Positions 25,028-34,800 of a stretch of DNA of 64,000 nt are shown one piece after another. The stretch lies in assembly GCA_016709305.1 (NCBI GenBank), contig JADJNA010000019.1, forward strand, positions 1 through 64,000, in the 5' to 3' direction. This stretch comes from Candidatus Villigracilis saccharophilus. Its GTDB lineage: Bacteria > Chloroflexota > Anaerolineae > Anaerolineales > Villigracilaceae. Made by a program: the position numbers and the translations under genes. How positions within the stretch are numbered: position 1 is the stretch's first letter; each line of letters starts with the position of its first letter. Under the pieces are notes generated by a model. That model was not told where the DNA came from. It saw nothing but the letters and a program-made list of their open reading frames with translations, and searched no databases.

Positions 25028-26260
25028 TCATCGAGACCTCGGCAAGAAACTCCCTGCTTTAGCAGTGGAGAGGGATAGCCGCTGGCGATGTACATTCGTT
25101 AGAGCAGTTTCAATATATTGAAGATGTGGTATAATCACGCCATGAAATTGATCGCTCAAATAAAACTCCTGCCTACGCCTGAACAAACGCAAGCCCTTCG
25201 TAAAACTCTTGAGGTTGCAAACGCCGCCTGCAATTACATCAGCGAACAGGCGTGGGGTAGTCAGACATTCAAACAATTTCCAATCCACAAACTTACGTAT
25301 TACGATGTCAAGGAAATGTTTGGCTTGACCGCACAGGTGGTTGTTCGTTGCATCTCGAAAGTTGCAGATGCTTATAAGCTGGATAGAAAAGTCAAGCGTA
25401 CTTTCAAGCCGCATGGCGCGATTGCTTTTGATGACCGTATCCTGACCTACAAACTGGACAGGATGGAGTTGAGCATCTGGACAGTAGGGGCAGACAAAAG
25501 ATGTCCTTTGCCTGCGGAAAACGCCAGCTTGAATTGCTCAAAGGCCAGCATGGGGAAAGCGACTTGTGTCTGGTCAAAGGCAAGTTTTACCTGATGGTTG
25601 TCTGCGAGGTGGAGACACCCAAGCCAATTGACGTGGAAGGGGTGTTGGGGGTTGATCTGGGTCTTGTCCAGATCGCCGCAACTTCGGACGGTGGCGGGTT
25701 CAGCGGCGCGGCGATCGAAGATAACCGCCGAAAGTTTGGACATCGCAGAAGCAATTTGCAAAAGAAACAGACCAAATCCGCCACACGAAAACTCAAGAAA
25801 ATATCTGGTGTTCAATCCCGTTTTCAAAAAACAACCAACCATAGAATTAGCAAAATTCTCGTAAAGATTGCGTATGACACTCATCGAGCGATTGCCCTTG
25901 AAGAATTGGGCGGTATCCGTGAGGCTCCCGTAAAAGGACGCAAGCAGAGAGCGAGACATGCGAATTGGTCGTTCTACCAACTGAGGCAGTACATCGTTTA
26001 CAAAGCCGAGCGCGTGGGGGTTCCTGTGATCTTCGTTGATCCAAGAAACACCTCGCGCACCTGCCCCGAATGTGGTTGTGTTGATAAAGCCAATCGTAAG
26101 TCTCAATCTGTTTTCCTTTGTACCGCTTGCAACTTCTCTGGCAATGCGGACATAGTAGCGGCTGTGAATATCGCAGTCAGGGCAGAAGTAAACCTGCCAA
26201 TGGTCTCGAACCTTCGGGTTCAGGGACAAAGCCCCCTGCTTTAGCTGTGGGGTTCGTTTA
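25028..26260 (+). mobile_element. IS200/IS605-family element carrying only tnpB (IS1341-like)
   Basis: About 1.23 kb inserted into a DNA methyltransferase gene, whose two halves flank it. Both ends carry related small hairpin sequences: CTCCCTGCTTTAGCAGTGGAG near the left end in parts (about 25050-25072) and CCCCTGCTTTAGCTGTGGGG near the right (about 26233-26252). Such subterminal hairpins are what the family's TnpA recognises; no tnpA is present, so the copy would need one in trans. The right end, including the end of tnpB, is where the omega guide RNA of TnpB systems is made. Boundaries are estimated to within about ten bases from the interrupted gene. Confidence 0.75.
25142..26244 (+). CDS. 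tnpB: TnpB, RNA-guided nuclease of IS605 family, frameshifted
   Basis: Start at 25142 ('MKLIAQIKLLPTPEQTQALR'); a TATAAT sits six bases upstream. The frame breaks at the G-run 25487-25490: one more G restores 'WTVGGRQKMSFACGKRQ'. The second part (to 26244) has the RuvC-like residues in 'GVLGVDLGLVQIAATSDGG', 'IALEELGGIREA' and 'GNADIVAAVNIA', with the zinc finger C-P-E-C ... C-T-A-C between them. Total length about 367 residues, normal for TnpB. TnpB cuts DNA guided by a right-end-derived RNA and favours retention of the element. With the frameshift it would be inactive, unless the indel is a sequencing error. Confidence 0.82.
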
Positions 26261-26500
26261 CATTTTGCTGAACTCCAAATAGTCTGCATAAGAAACATCG
26301 TCCTTGTGCGAATTGTATTGGATATCCACATTATAGGGCGGGGATGTGACGACAAGGTCTATGCTATTCGCATCCACACCCATGGTTGATCCAGCGTCGT
26401 CTTGGATGAGCTTGAAATTATCGTTTTGAAAATAGATTCTCGGTGTTATCAGTATGAGACTTGGATACAAAAAGGCTCTGATGATAAAAAGGTTGGTCAA
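26258..26500 (-). pseudogene. N-terminal fragment of an amino-DNA methyltransferase, truncated by the insertion element
   Basis: 80 residues ending 'YADYLEFSKM' exactly where the insertion element's right end begins. It shows 'NDNFKLIQDD' and the catalytic motif IV in 'IDLVVTSPPYNVDIQYN' (T-S-P-P-Y, an N4-cytosine or N6-adenine methyltransferase signature). The continuation lies beyond the element at 24918-25027. The original enzyme was probably the methyltransferase of a restriction-modification pair. Confidence 0.7.
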
Positions 26501-26530
26501 ATTGTACCGTGAAATAAAAACTATGCCTCC

Positions 26531-26580
26531 TTTGATAATAAACAGGGCCCGCTGAAAAGCGGGCCCTGTTTATTATCAAA
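26531..26580. terminator. Long perfect inverted repeat, bidirectional terminator
   Basis: A perfect 22-bp stem (26531-26552 with 26559-26580) around TGAAAA, with GGGCCCGC at its apex and A/T-rich lower arms. It lies downstream of the minus-strand gene at 26599 and the relic region, so it likely ends transcription from the right. The stem is unusually long. Confidence 0.8.
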
Positions 26581-26598
26581 TTGAAGTTCAAAAGACAA

Positions 26599-27090
26599 TT
26601 ATTGATTCGATAGCTTATTTGGGTTAAACGGGATCAATAGCAAAAAGCCCAATGCAATAATACCCTGTCCGATAAGCACCCCTGACGCCTGCCACGGGCC
26701 AAAATAAGGGGACTGAGGAAAGGATTGTGAGCCCATCCCGAAAATATCCGCCAAGCCTGCAAAAACTGCGATCACATAACCGGTCGCGGCCAGTCTTGAT
26801 CCGATCTCAGATGTAATCGTGCGTTCCTGTCCCCACCACAGGCTTTGTAGGCCGATATATCCACCTAGGCAAATGATGGCAAGTCCGATCAGAAAGACAA
26901 TGATCTGTACAAAGCCTACAACTGGACTGCGATCCCAGCCGAACCAATCAGGTTTTGTGCCGATCGCAAAGATCACCCATCCGATCAGTGCGAGTCCGAT
27001 GCTGATGCGAATACGTGGTGTGACGGGGTTATCACGTTGTGGGGAAGTTTCCACAGGTGCGGAGGCGAGTACAGGTTGATTTTTTGTCAT
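26599..27090 (-). CDS. Hypothetical membrane protein with four predicted helices
   Basis: 163 residues. A polar N-terminus of about 27 residues is followed by hydrophobic segments at about 28-46, 58-80, 97-116 and 134-153 ('IGLALIGWVIFAIG', 'IIVFLIGLAIICLGGYIGL', 'LAATGYVIAVFAGLADIFG', 'IGQGIIALGFLLLIPF'). I do not recognise a family. Its start overlaps the dipeptidase stop by four bases (ATGA), so the two are translationally coupled. A long hairpin ends the unit. Confidence 0.7.
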   Translation of the reverse strand: MTKNQPVLASAPVETSPQRDNPVTPRIRISIGLALIGWVIFAIGTKPDWFGWDRSPVVGFVQIIVFLIGLAIICLGGYIGLQSLWWGQERTITSEIGSRLAATGYVIAVFAGLADIFGMGSQSFPQSPYFGPWQASGVLIGQGIIALGFLLLIPFNPNKLSNQ

Positions 27091-28178
27091 GAGGTTGGCA
27101 GATCCCTTTTCAGGCGCGTCAGCCAGTTGCCGCCGAGAATGTTCTCAATATCTTTTTCAGAATAGCCGCGTGCCTGTAATAAGGATACCAGATTTTGCAG
27201 ATCGGCAATTGTATCAATTTCTGGCGGAACAGACTGTAACCCAAAACCGCCGTCGAAATCCGATCCAATACCCGCGTGGAGCGAGTCGCCTGCGATCTGG
27301 CAGATGTGATCAATGTGATCTGCAACAACCCCCAGCGGCACCTCAGCTCTGGAGTGTTTTCCAACTGTCCAGCCGACCTTCAAATATGAGTTGTAGGGGA
27401 CTACTCCCACCACACCGTCGCGTTCGATGATTCCTTCAATAATGCGGTCGGAGAAATGGCGGTTTGAATCGGAGGTTGGCATCAACGCGAGACAGTTGCC
27501 GTGGGTGCCAACGATCGGTCCGCGGTACATATCCAGCGCTTCGATGGAAGCAAGTTCATCCATGTGACTGAGGTCTAGTATGAAGTTGTAATCTGCCATC
27601 GCGGATAAAAGTTCGCGGCCCTCTTTTGTGAGCGGACCTGGTTCCTTCCAGCCGCCGCTATAGCGCGTGCCGACCCAGGCGGGGCCAATCAGGCGCAAAC
27701 CTAGTTCATGCCATTCTTCCAGTTCTGATGGATTACGGATGCCCTCTGCGCCTTCCATGAGCGCCACCATTCCGACGGGATGTCCATTCTCGCACGGGGA
27801 TTGCCAATGGTCGAGGAGCAGGTTCAGGTCGCGTACTGAGGAGATCAGGCGAAATTTATCGGGCGCGGAATCGGTCATGCGGTGGTAGGTCAATAACTGT
27901 TCTTTGTTAAGCTGATGGGCTTCGTCGAATGTCTTATAGACCTGGGACTTATTATTGCTTGAGCTGTGACGGATTGGAGTGGCATAGATGGTCGAAAATA
28001 TGACCGCCACCTGTCCGCGCTGATAATCAGGCCATCCGAGGAGCGCATCTTCATTATCTGCTACGGTTTGACTGCCAATTTCAAGCCGGCGTGTTTCTGC
28101 GGCGGAGCGCGTGTAATCGCGTCCGTATTTCAACATGTTAAAGGCAATATCTGCGTGGGCGTCAACTATGAGTGGCAT
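27087..28178 (-). CDS. Membrane dipeptidase family (M19) zinc peptidase
   Basis: A 363-residue amidohydrolase-fold enzyme of the renal dipeptidase family. Metal ligands are recognisable as H-x-D in 'IVDAHADIAFNML', the Glu in 'VALMEGAEGI', and His in 'FILDLSHMD' and 'PIVGTHGNC'. The C-terminal 'HAGIGSDFDGGFG' is diagnostic. These enzymes hydrolyse dipeptides, including D-Ala and beta-lactam-like bonds in some members. No signal peptide is visible, so it is probably cytoplasmic. It is co-transcribed with the small membrane protein downstream. Confidence 0.92.
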   Translation of the reverse strand: MPLIVDAHADIAFNMLKYGRDYTRSAAETRRLEIGSQTVADNEDALLGWPDYQRGQVAVIFSTIYATPIRHSSSNNKSQVYKTFDEAHQLNKEQLLTYHRMTDSAPDKFRLISSVRDLNLLLDHWQSPCENGHPVGMVALMEGAEGIRNPSELEEWHELGLRLIGPAWVGTRYSGGWKEPGPLTKEGRELLSAMADYNFILDLSHMDELASIEALDMYRGPIVGTHGNCLALMPTSDSNRHFSDRIIEGIIERDGVVGVVPYNSYLKVGWTVGKHSRAEVPLGVVADHIDHICQIAGDSLHAGIGSDFDGGFGLQSVPPEIDTIADLQNLVSLLQARGYSEKDIENILGGNWLTRLKRDLPTS

Positions 28179-28189
28179 GGGGTTATTGA

Positions 28190-28213
28190 AGAGCGCACCT
28201 TTCGGTGCGCTCT
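28190..28213 (-). terminator. Hairpin between rpsA-like gene and dipeptidase gene
   Basis: A perfect 10-bp stem AGAGCGCACC/GGTGCGCTCT with a four-base loop. It lies just after the S1-protein gene on the minus strand, with only a weak T tail. Confidence 0.6.
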
Positions 28214-28223
28214 GGTTAATTTT

Positions 28224-29519
28224 TTACTCTGGTTTATTTTCTTCTGAAGCCGATGGCGTTTCTGGTTCGGCTGGAATTACTGGGTTGTCCGGAGTTTCTT
28301 CGCTCTGATCGCCGAATTCCTGTGTCAGCATCTTGAAGTCTTTGTCGGCAAATGCGGCTGAGTCCACTTTGCGGAGGCTGAGGCCGATGCGGTGCTGGTC
28401 CCCGTCGATGCGGATGACGCGCAGGGTCTTGGTTTCGCCTTCCTTGAGGACTTCCTTGGGATGTTCCACGCGGTTCTCACTTAACTCGGAGATGTGGATC
28501 AGTCCTTCGATATCGCCTTCGAGACGGGCAAACGCGCCAAACTTGGTCAGGCGGGTGATCTGGCCTTCGACAAGCTGACCGACGCTGAACTTCTCAACGC
28601 GATTCTTCCAGGGATCATCCTGAAGGGCGCGCATGGAAAGGCCGATGCGTTTCTTTTCGCGGTCAACATTGATGACTTTAACTTTGACTTCCTGCCCCAC
28701 TTCGAGAAGTTCCTTGGGATGCTGGAAGCGGTCCCATGAAAGTTCGGAGAGATGGACGAGTCCGTCCGCGCCGTTGATGTTGACGAATGCGCCAAAATCT
28801 GCAAGGCTGGTAACTTTGCCTGTATAGATCTTGCCTTCTTCCAATTCGCTGATGACGCGGTCTTTCATGGAAGAACGGGTTTCAGTATTTGTAGAGCGTT
28901 CTGAAAGAATCAGGCGGCGGCGTTCACGGTCCACTTCGATGATCTTGACCGAGATCGCCTGACCAACCATCTTCTGCCAGCGTTGTTCAGGGGTATCGCC
29001 TGAGGACTGGGCGCGGCGTGACGCGCTGATCTGGGAAGAAGGCACAAAGCCACGCAGATTTCCAACTGCGACGATCAATCCGCCTTTGTTGAATCCAATG
29101 ATCTTGGTATCGATCACTGTTTCATCGGTGATCATCTTCTCAACGTTTTCCCAGGACATTTCTTCCTGTGCGCGCTTGAAAGACAAAACGACATTGCCAT
29201 TTTGATCTTCAGGGTTGAGCACAAAAACGTTAACTTCCTGTCCAACTTTAAGTTCGGCGCGTTCTTCAGCTGTGAGTTGTTCCAACTCGCGGCCAGCCAC
29301 AACACCTTCGGACTTTGCGCCAACACTGATAAGTATCTGGCTTGCACCAATGCTTGCGATCATGCCTTTGCGGATCTCCCCGACTTGAGGCAGCTCAACA
29401 CTTAAGGACTCTGATTCAAGCAGTGACTCCATCGTTTGATTATTCGGGGTTTCTCCCTGGGCATTATCATTCCCTTGCCCACTTAGGGTTTCATTGTTAT
29501 CTATCACGCGTAGCTCCAA
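28224..29519 (-). CDS. rpsA: 30S ribosomal protein S1 (four S1 domains)
   Basis: 431 residues with four S1 RNA-binding repeats: about 45-115 ('IRKGMIASIGASQILISVG'), about 130-205 ('IGFNKGGLIVAVGNLRGFVP'), about 220-292 ('GKVTSLADFGAFVNI', 'GLVHLSEL') and about 305-380 ('GQITRLTKFGAFARLEG', 'GLIHISELSENR'). Repeats 3 and 4 are the best conserved, as in Gram-positive and Chloroflexi S1. Glu/Pro-rich tails flank the repeats. It helps mRNA bind the 30S subunit; the four-domain form is shorter than the six-domain E. coli S1. Divergent from the chelatase gene across about 210 bp. Confidence 0.9.
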   Translation of the reverse strand: MELRVIDNNETLSGQGNDNAQGETPNNQTMESLLESESLSVELPQVGEIRKGMIASIGASQILISVGAKSEGVVAGRELEQLTAEERAELKVGQEVNVFVLNPEDQNGNVVLSFKRAQEEMSWENVEKMITDETVIDTKIIGFNKGGLIVAVGNLRGFVPSSQISASRRAQSSGDTPEQRWQKMVGQAISVKIIEVDRERRRLILSERSTNTETRSSMKDRVISELEEGKIYTGKVTSLADFGAFVNINGADGLVHLSELSWDRFQHPKELLEVGQEVKVKVINVDREKKRIGLSMRALQDDPWKNRVEKFSVGQLVEGQITRLTKFGAFARLEGDIEGLIHISELSENRVEHPKEVLKEGETKTLRVIRIDGDQHRIGLSLRKVDSAAFADKDFKMLTQEFGDQSEETPDNPVIPAEPETPSASEENKPE

Positions 29520-29732
29520 ATTACAGAAATGTAAGCGGGATTATACAAGTGAATGCAGAAGTTGACAACCCTGATACAAAAGGACTTTTTTATTAATGAA
29601 TGATGTTGGTCTGTCTTGAAGCGGTAACCATTTTTATAAGAGCGCCGCAAATTTGCCAATCAAACTGTGGTCTATACCATTAGCTTAGTAATTTATTCAA
29701 CCGGCGGTATAATCACGCCTTGGAGTAAACAA

Positions 29733-31795
29733 ATGCCCGCAATATTTCCCTTTACAGCCATCGTTGGTCAAGAGCGCATGAAACGCGCTCTCATTCTCAA
29801 TGCCGTTGATACCCGTATCGGCGGCGTATTAATTCGCGGCGAACGCGGTACTGCAAAATCCACTGCCGCCCGTTCGTTGGCCGCTCTGCTCCCGCACGTC
29901 AAGATCGTGCAGGATTGCCGCTTCGGATGCGACCCGGATAAATCCGGTACATGGTGCACGGAGTGCAAGGAACGCTACGCCGCTGCGAAAAAACTTCCCA
30001 CCGCCGAACGCGCCACTCCTTTTGTAAACCTGCCCGTTTCCGCCACCGAAGACCGTGTGGTCGGTACGCTTGATATTGAAAAAGCCATTCAAAAAGGCGA
30101 ACGTCATTTTGAACCTGGCGTGCTCGCCTCAGCAAACCGCGGCTTGCTTTACATTGATGAAGTGAATCTGCTCGACGATCATGTGGTGGATATTTTGCTG
30201 GACTCTGCTGCGATGGGCGTGAATACGGTCGAACGAGAAGGCATTTCTTTTGCCCACCCCGCGCGCTTCATTCTGGTCGGGACGATGAATCCTGAAGAAG
30301 GAGATCTCCGCCCCCAATTGCTGGATCGCTTCGCGCTATCCGTGGACATCGTCGGTATCCGTGATGCGCGCGAACGCGTGACTATCATGGAACGCAATTT
30401 ATCGTATGAACGCGATGCCGAATCCTTCCGTGCAAAATGGCTTGAAAAAGAAGATGAACTTTCGCAGAAGATCGCGCTTGGACGTGAGCTGGTTGACCAG
30501 GTCAAATACACCAGCCGTGACCTGCTCTCCATCGCCGCCTTGACCTCGTCTCTTAATGTGGATGGTCATCGCGCGGATCTGGTCATTCTTAAAGCCGCCC
30601 GCGCTGAAGCGGCTTTCGAAGGCCGCACCAAGATCAACGATCACGATATCGCGCTTGCCGCAGAGTTGGCGCTTCCGCACCGTATCAAACGCACTCCCTT
30701 CCAACAAGCCGAGATGACCACTGAACAATTGCAGGAACGCATTGAGCAATTGGCGGGACAATCTCAGCCGAGCGAATCGGACGATGAATCCGAGAGCAAG
30801 CAGGACGGCGAAGGCGAGGAAAAAAAAACTTAAAACTCGAAGATGAACAGCAGGAAGGTCCCCAGCAGGGCAATCCCGAGCCCATGCAGCAGCAGGAAGT
30901 TTTTGCAAGTTCCAATGCGAATTGGTGGGACGGCGGACAAAAGGTAAAAGCTGGTGAGACCTTCCAGCCTCGTAAACTCAATACCCCACTCGATAAATTA
31001 ACCCGTCAAAAGGCAGGCCGCCGTTCGCTCACCAAAACGGAGCGTAAACACGGCCGCTATATTAAGTCGCGTCCTGCGGGTGATAACCTGACAGACATCG
31101 CTTTCGATGCCTCCTTCCGCGCCGCCGCGCCTTTTCAAAAGCAGCGCGTCGAAGAACGAAAGAAACTGGCTTTCTCGATCAAGAAAAGCGACCTACAGCG
31201 TAAGATCCGCGTCAAGCGTGTTGCGAATTTAGTTTTGTTTTTAGTGGATGCTTCGTGGTCCATGGCGGTGGCAGAACGCATGAACGCAACAAAGGGAGCG
31301 ATCCTTTCGCTATTGACCGATGCCTATCAACGCCGTGACCGCGTGGGCTTGATCGTCTTTCAGAAAGATCGCGCTACTTTAGTTTTATCGCCAACCAACT
31401 CGGTTCAACTTGCTCAACGCGCCTTGATGGATATTCCTGTCGGCGGAAAGACTCCGCTTTCAGCAGGCTTGTTCATGGCGCATGATGTACTTACGCATGA
31501 AAAGCATATTCATCCCGATGTGGAACCTTTGCTCATTGTCTTAACTGATGGCGCTGGCAATGTATCCATTGGGACATTACCTCCGCAGGAGGAAGGTTTC
31601 AAGTTCGCCGAAATGATCGCGATGGAAAAGACCCGTGCCGTTGTCATCAATATGGAACACGCCGCCTTTGACCAGGGGCTCGCCCAACAGCTTGCCGATC
31701 ATCTCAAAGCGCCGTGCTATTCTTTGAGTGATCTGAAGGCAGAGAGTTTGTATAATACCGTCAGGGATGAGATGTCGAAGCCGGTGAAGAAATAG
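29733..31795 (+). CDS. ChlD/BchD-type putative cobaltochelatase subunit, with -1 frameshift between AAA+ and vWA parts
   Basis: Start at 29733 (M-P-A-I-F-P-F), nine bases after GGAG. The first frame (to 30833, 366 residues) is a complete ChlI/BchI-like AAA+ module: 'RGERGTAKSTAARSLAALL', 'ILYIDEVNLLDDH'-type Walker B (here 'LLYIDEVNLLDDHVVD'), 'LVGTMNPEEGDLRPQLLDRF'. It then runs through an acidic linker to a stop. A -1 shift at the A9 run (30820-30828) joins it to the vWA part ('LVLFLVDASWSMAVAERMN' MIDAS, 'TDGAGN') ending at 31795, giving about 687 residues. Both forms could be made: the short one as the small subunit, the long one as the medium subunit, working with CobN for cobalt insertion. 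No cobN is in the window. Confidence 0.85.
30811..30833 (+). promoter_or_regulatory. Probable programmed -1 frameshift site in the chelatase gene
   Basis: AAGGCGAGG, a Shine-Dalgarno-like stretch, runs straight into nine A residues, and the zero frame stops at TAA 30831-30833. Shifting -1 on A-AAA-AAA continues into the linker and vWA domain. A small GGGC/GCCC hairpin follows about 40 bases later. An A9 run also allows transcriptional slippage, or may be a simple sequencing indel. Confidence 0.6.
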
Positions 31796-31813
31796 TACGT
31801 AAAAAAATTTTTT

Positions 31814-31842
31814 AAAAGGTCTCGGATTTCCGAGACCTTTTT
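31814..31842 (+). terminator. Rho-independent terminator after the chelatase gene
   Basis: A 12-bp stem AAAAGGTCTCGG/CCGAGACCTTTT with a short loop and T-run. The opposite-strand sensor gene ends just beyond, so it may work both ways. Confidence 0.88.
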
Positions 31843-31874
31843 GTTGAAATGCTATGGAGTACGAACCCTCTCGC

Positions 31875-34800
31875 TTATGGATCTGCAATTACCACCCGAT
31901 TGCGCCCGGCTTCTTTGGCGCGATATAAAGCCTGGTCGGCGCGATTGAGAAGAGTATCGAAGGATGTTTGCTCGTCTCCCAGGCTCGCAATTCCACAACT
32001 GAGAGTGATCGTAACTGACCTGCTGTCCAGATCCAACGGGTTGGTCGTCAACGCCATACGAATGCGTTCAACGATCTCATATGCCTGTTCCTGACTTGTC
32101 TCTGGAAAGAGCAGGACAAATTCATCACCGCCGAAGCGCGCAAACACATCAATTTCACGGATCTGTTTCTGGCATATTTGCGTGAACGCGATCAACGCCA
32201 GGTCGCCTGTCGCGTGTCCGTAGGTGTCGTTGATCTGTTTGAAATGATCAATATCGATCAACGCTACGGCGGGTGGACGCTTAAGCCGATTGGCGCGCTT
32301 TATTTCAATGTTTGCCAGTTCAATGAAATAACGGCGGTTGGATACTTTGGTCAGTTCATCCGTTGTAGCCTGCTGGCGCAATTCTTCCTGAAGTTTCTTT
32401 CGCTCTGTGATGTCGGTAATGATGTGCAGTCTGCCGATGACCTCGTTTTGTTGTCCGCGCAAAGGCGCCACCGAAAGACTGACAGGGAACTGGTCCCCGT
32501 CTTTTTTCATACGTACGGTATCCATGTTGCTAAAGGACATGCCGCTCAGGGTGGCATTGCGCAGGGCTTCATATTCTCTGATCTTGTTTTCGGGTACAGT
32601 GGGATCGATCTGTCCAAGAGTTTGCTTGTCCGACCAACCGAACATTCCTTCCGCGGCGGGATTCCACATTGTGACCTGATCCTCGGCATCCATTGTCAAG
32701 ATTGCCAGAGGAGAGGAGTAAATGATGGTTTGCAGGGTGTCGCGAGTTTCACGCAATTGTTCCTCCGCGCGCTTGCGTTCGGTGATGTCCATCATCATGG
32801 TTAACAGGCAGTGTGTGTCGTGCAAATCCATGGGGGTGATATGGATCAGCGCGGGAAACACCTCGCCGGATTTGCGTCTTAATCGAATTTCCATGTTCTC
32901 AACTCGTCCACGCGTCTGGATCTCACGAAGGATGTTTGGACGGGTATCTTCATCCACCCACAAATTCAAATCCATTGAAGTGCGGCCAATCGTTTCTCTT
33001 TGGTTATAGCCCAGCACGTGTTCAAATGCATCGTTGACATCCGTGTAGCGCCCTTCCGCCACAGTGCTGACCCCAATCACGATCGGACTCAAACGAAGAA
33101 TGGTGGCAGTACGTCTTTCATTCTCACGCACATCATCTTCCAACTTCTTGCGTTCGGTAATGTCGCGGCTGACGCCCTGGATTTCGACGCGCCCCGTGGT
33201 TTTGTTAAGGTAATAATTAGTTACAACTTCAATCCAAACCGACGAACCATCTTTCCGGAACTGCATTACTTCAGCGCGATAGTCCGCGTTGGATACCTGA
33301 TGAGCCAGGAAACTCTCCACCCGTTCCCGGGTGCGTTGCAGAATCGGCTCACGAACTTCAGGAAGCAGGGTGTCGACAAAAAGCATTGCTTTGAGCTCAT
33401 CCGGTGTGTATCCTAATAACTGTTCCACCGAAGGAGAGACATACAGAAAATGCATCGTTTCAGGATCAAGGGTCCAAATGACATCCGAAATATTGTCAGA
33501 CTGAAGCCGATAACGCGCCTCGCTTTCGCTCAGGGCCTGCTCGGCGTGTTTGCGTTCGGTAATGTCCAATGAATTAACCATCACTTGTGTAACCTGACCC
33601 GACGCATTGTGAATGGGTTGAAGGTTGAGATGCCACCAGCTGGCTTCACCTTCCGGGCCGGTCCTGAAATCTCCGGACATGCCCTGCCCGCTGGTAAAGA
33701 TCTTCCGGATTTGTTCCAATTGCCAATCGGCAATATGCACGGGATATAGATCGTGTAAGCACTTTCCAATAACGTCCTGTGCATTACTGTTGGTGGTAAT
33801 GGATGCGAGACCGCCCTGATTCACATACTGATGTACTCCGTCAAAATCAAGCACCATAATGTTGCTCTCTTGACTGTCGAGCAAACTTCTAAATTTCTCC
33901 TCGCTCTCGCGCAATTTTTCTTCCGCCTGTCTGTGCTCAGTGATATCCTGGTGAACCACGATGAGCCCTTTGAGTGGCTGGCTTTGGGGTAAAACGGTCA
34001 TGGTAAACCAGCGCGGGCTGTCCGGTGCATCGCACGGATATTCATCAATAAATTGAGCCTGAGAACCAGCCAATACGGCCTTCAATCCTCTCAGTAAGGG
34101 TTCGGCGCTCTTATCGCCAGAAAGCACTGCAGTTTCACAGACAGTCAAGTAATTTACGCCCACGTAGCAGTCGGGATCGGGGCTGTTATTGTCAGTCGCA
34201 AATTTTTTCCAGGCTTCATTGACACTGACGATGACGCCATTCTCGTCCAGGACGGCAATATGCGCGGTAAGTGAATTCAATACTCCATTGACAAAAAACT
34301 CGCTAGCCTGCAATGCCTCTTCGTCTTGCTTGCGTTTGGTGATGTCCTGGATCAAGGCCACGACATAGTCAACCGAGCGGTCGGGATTGCGTAAGCATTG
34401 AACGGCGAGAATTGAATGGATAACGCGCCCGTCTTTGTGGAGAAAGCGTTTCTCAAGGTCGTACCCATTGATCTCGTCGGCAAGGACGCGATCGAACTGT
34501 GCCAAATCGGCGGCTAGATCATCGGGATGGGTGAGTTCCGCCCACGTCATCTCCATCAGTTCTTCCCTGGTATAGCCCAGCATCTCGCACAGCGTGGTGT
34601 TCACATCGATCCAGCCTTTGTCCGGCGAGGTGATGGCGCGCCCCGTTAATGGCAATTCGAAATAACTGCGGAAGCGCGCTTCGCTTTCCTGCAAGGCTGC
34701 TTCCGCTTGTTGGCGCTCGGTGATTTCCAGTTCCAATTGGTGATTGGTTTGACTGAGCGCGACGGTACGTTCATGAACTTGAGATTCCAAATTTTCATTG

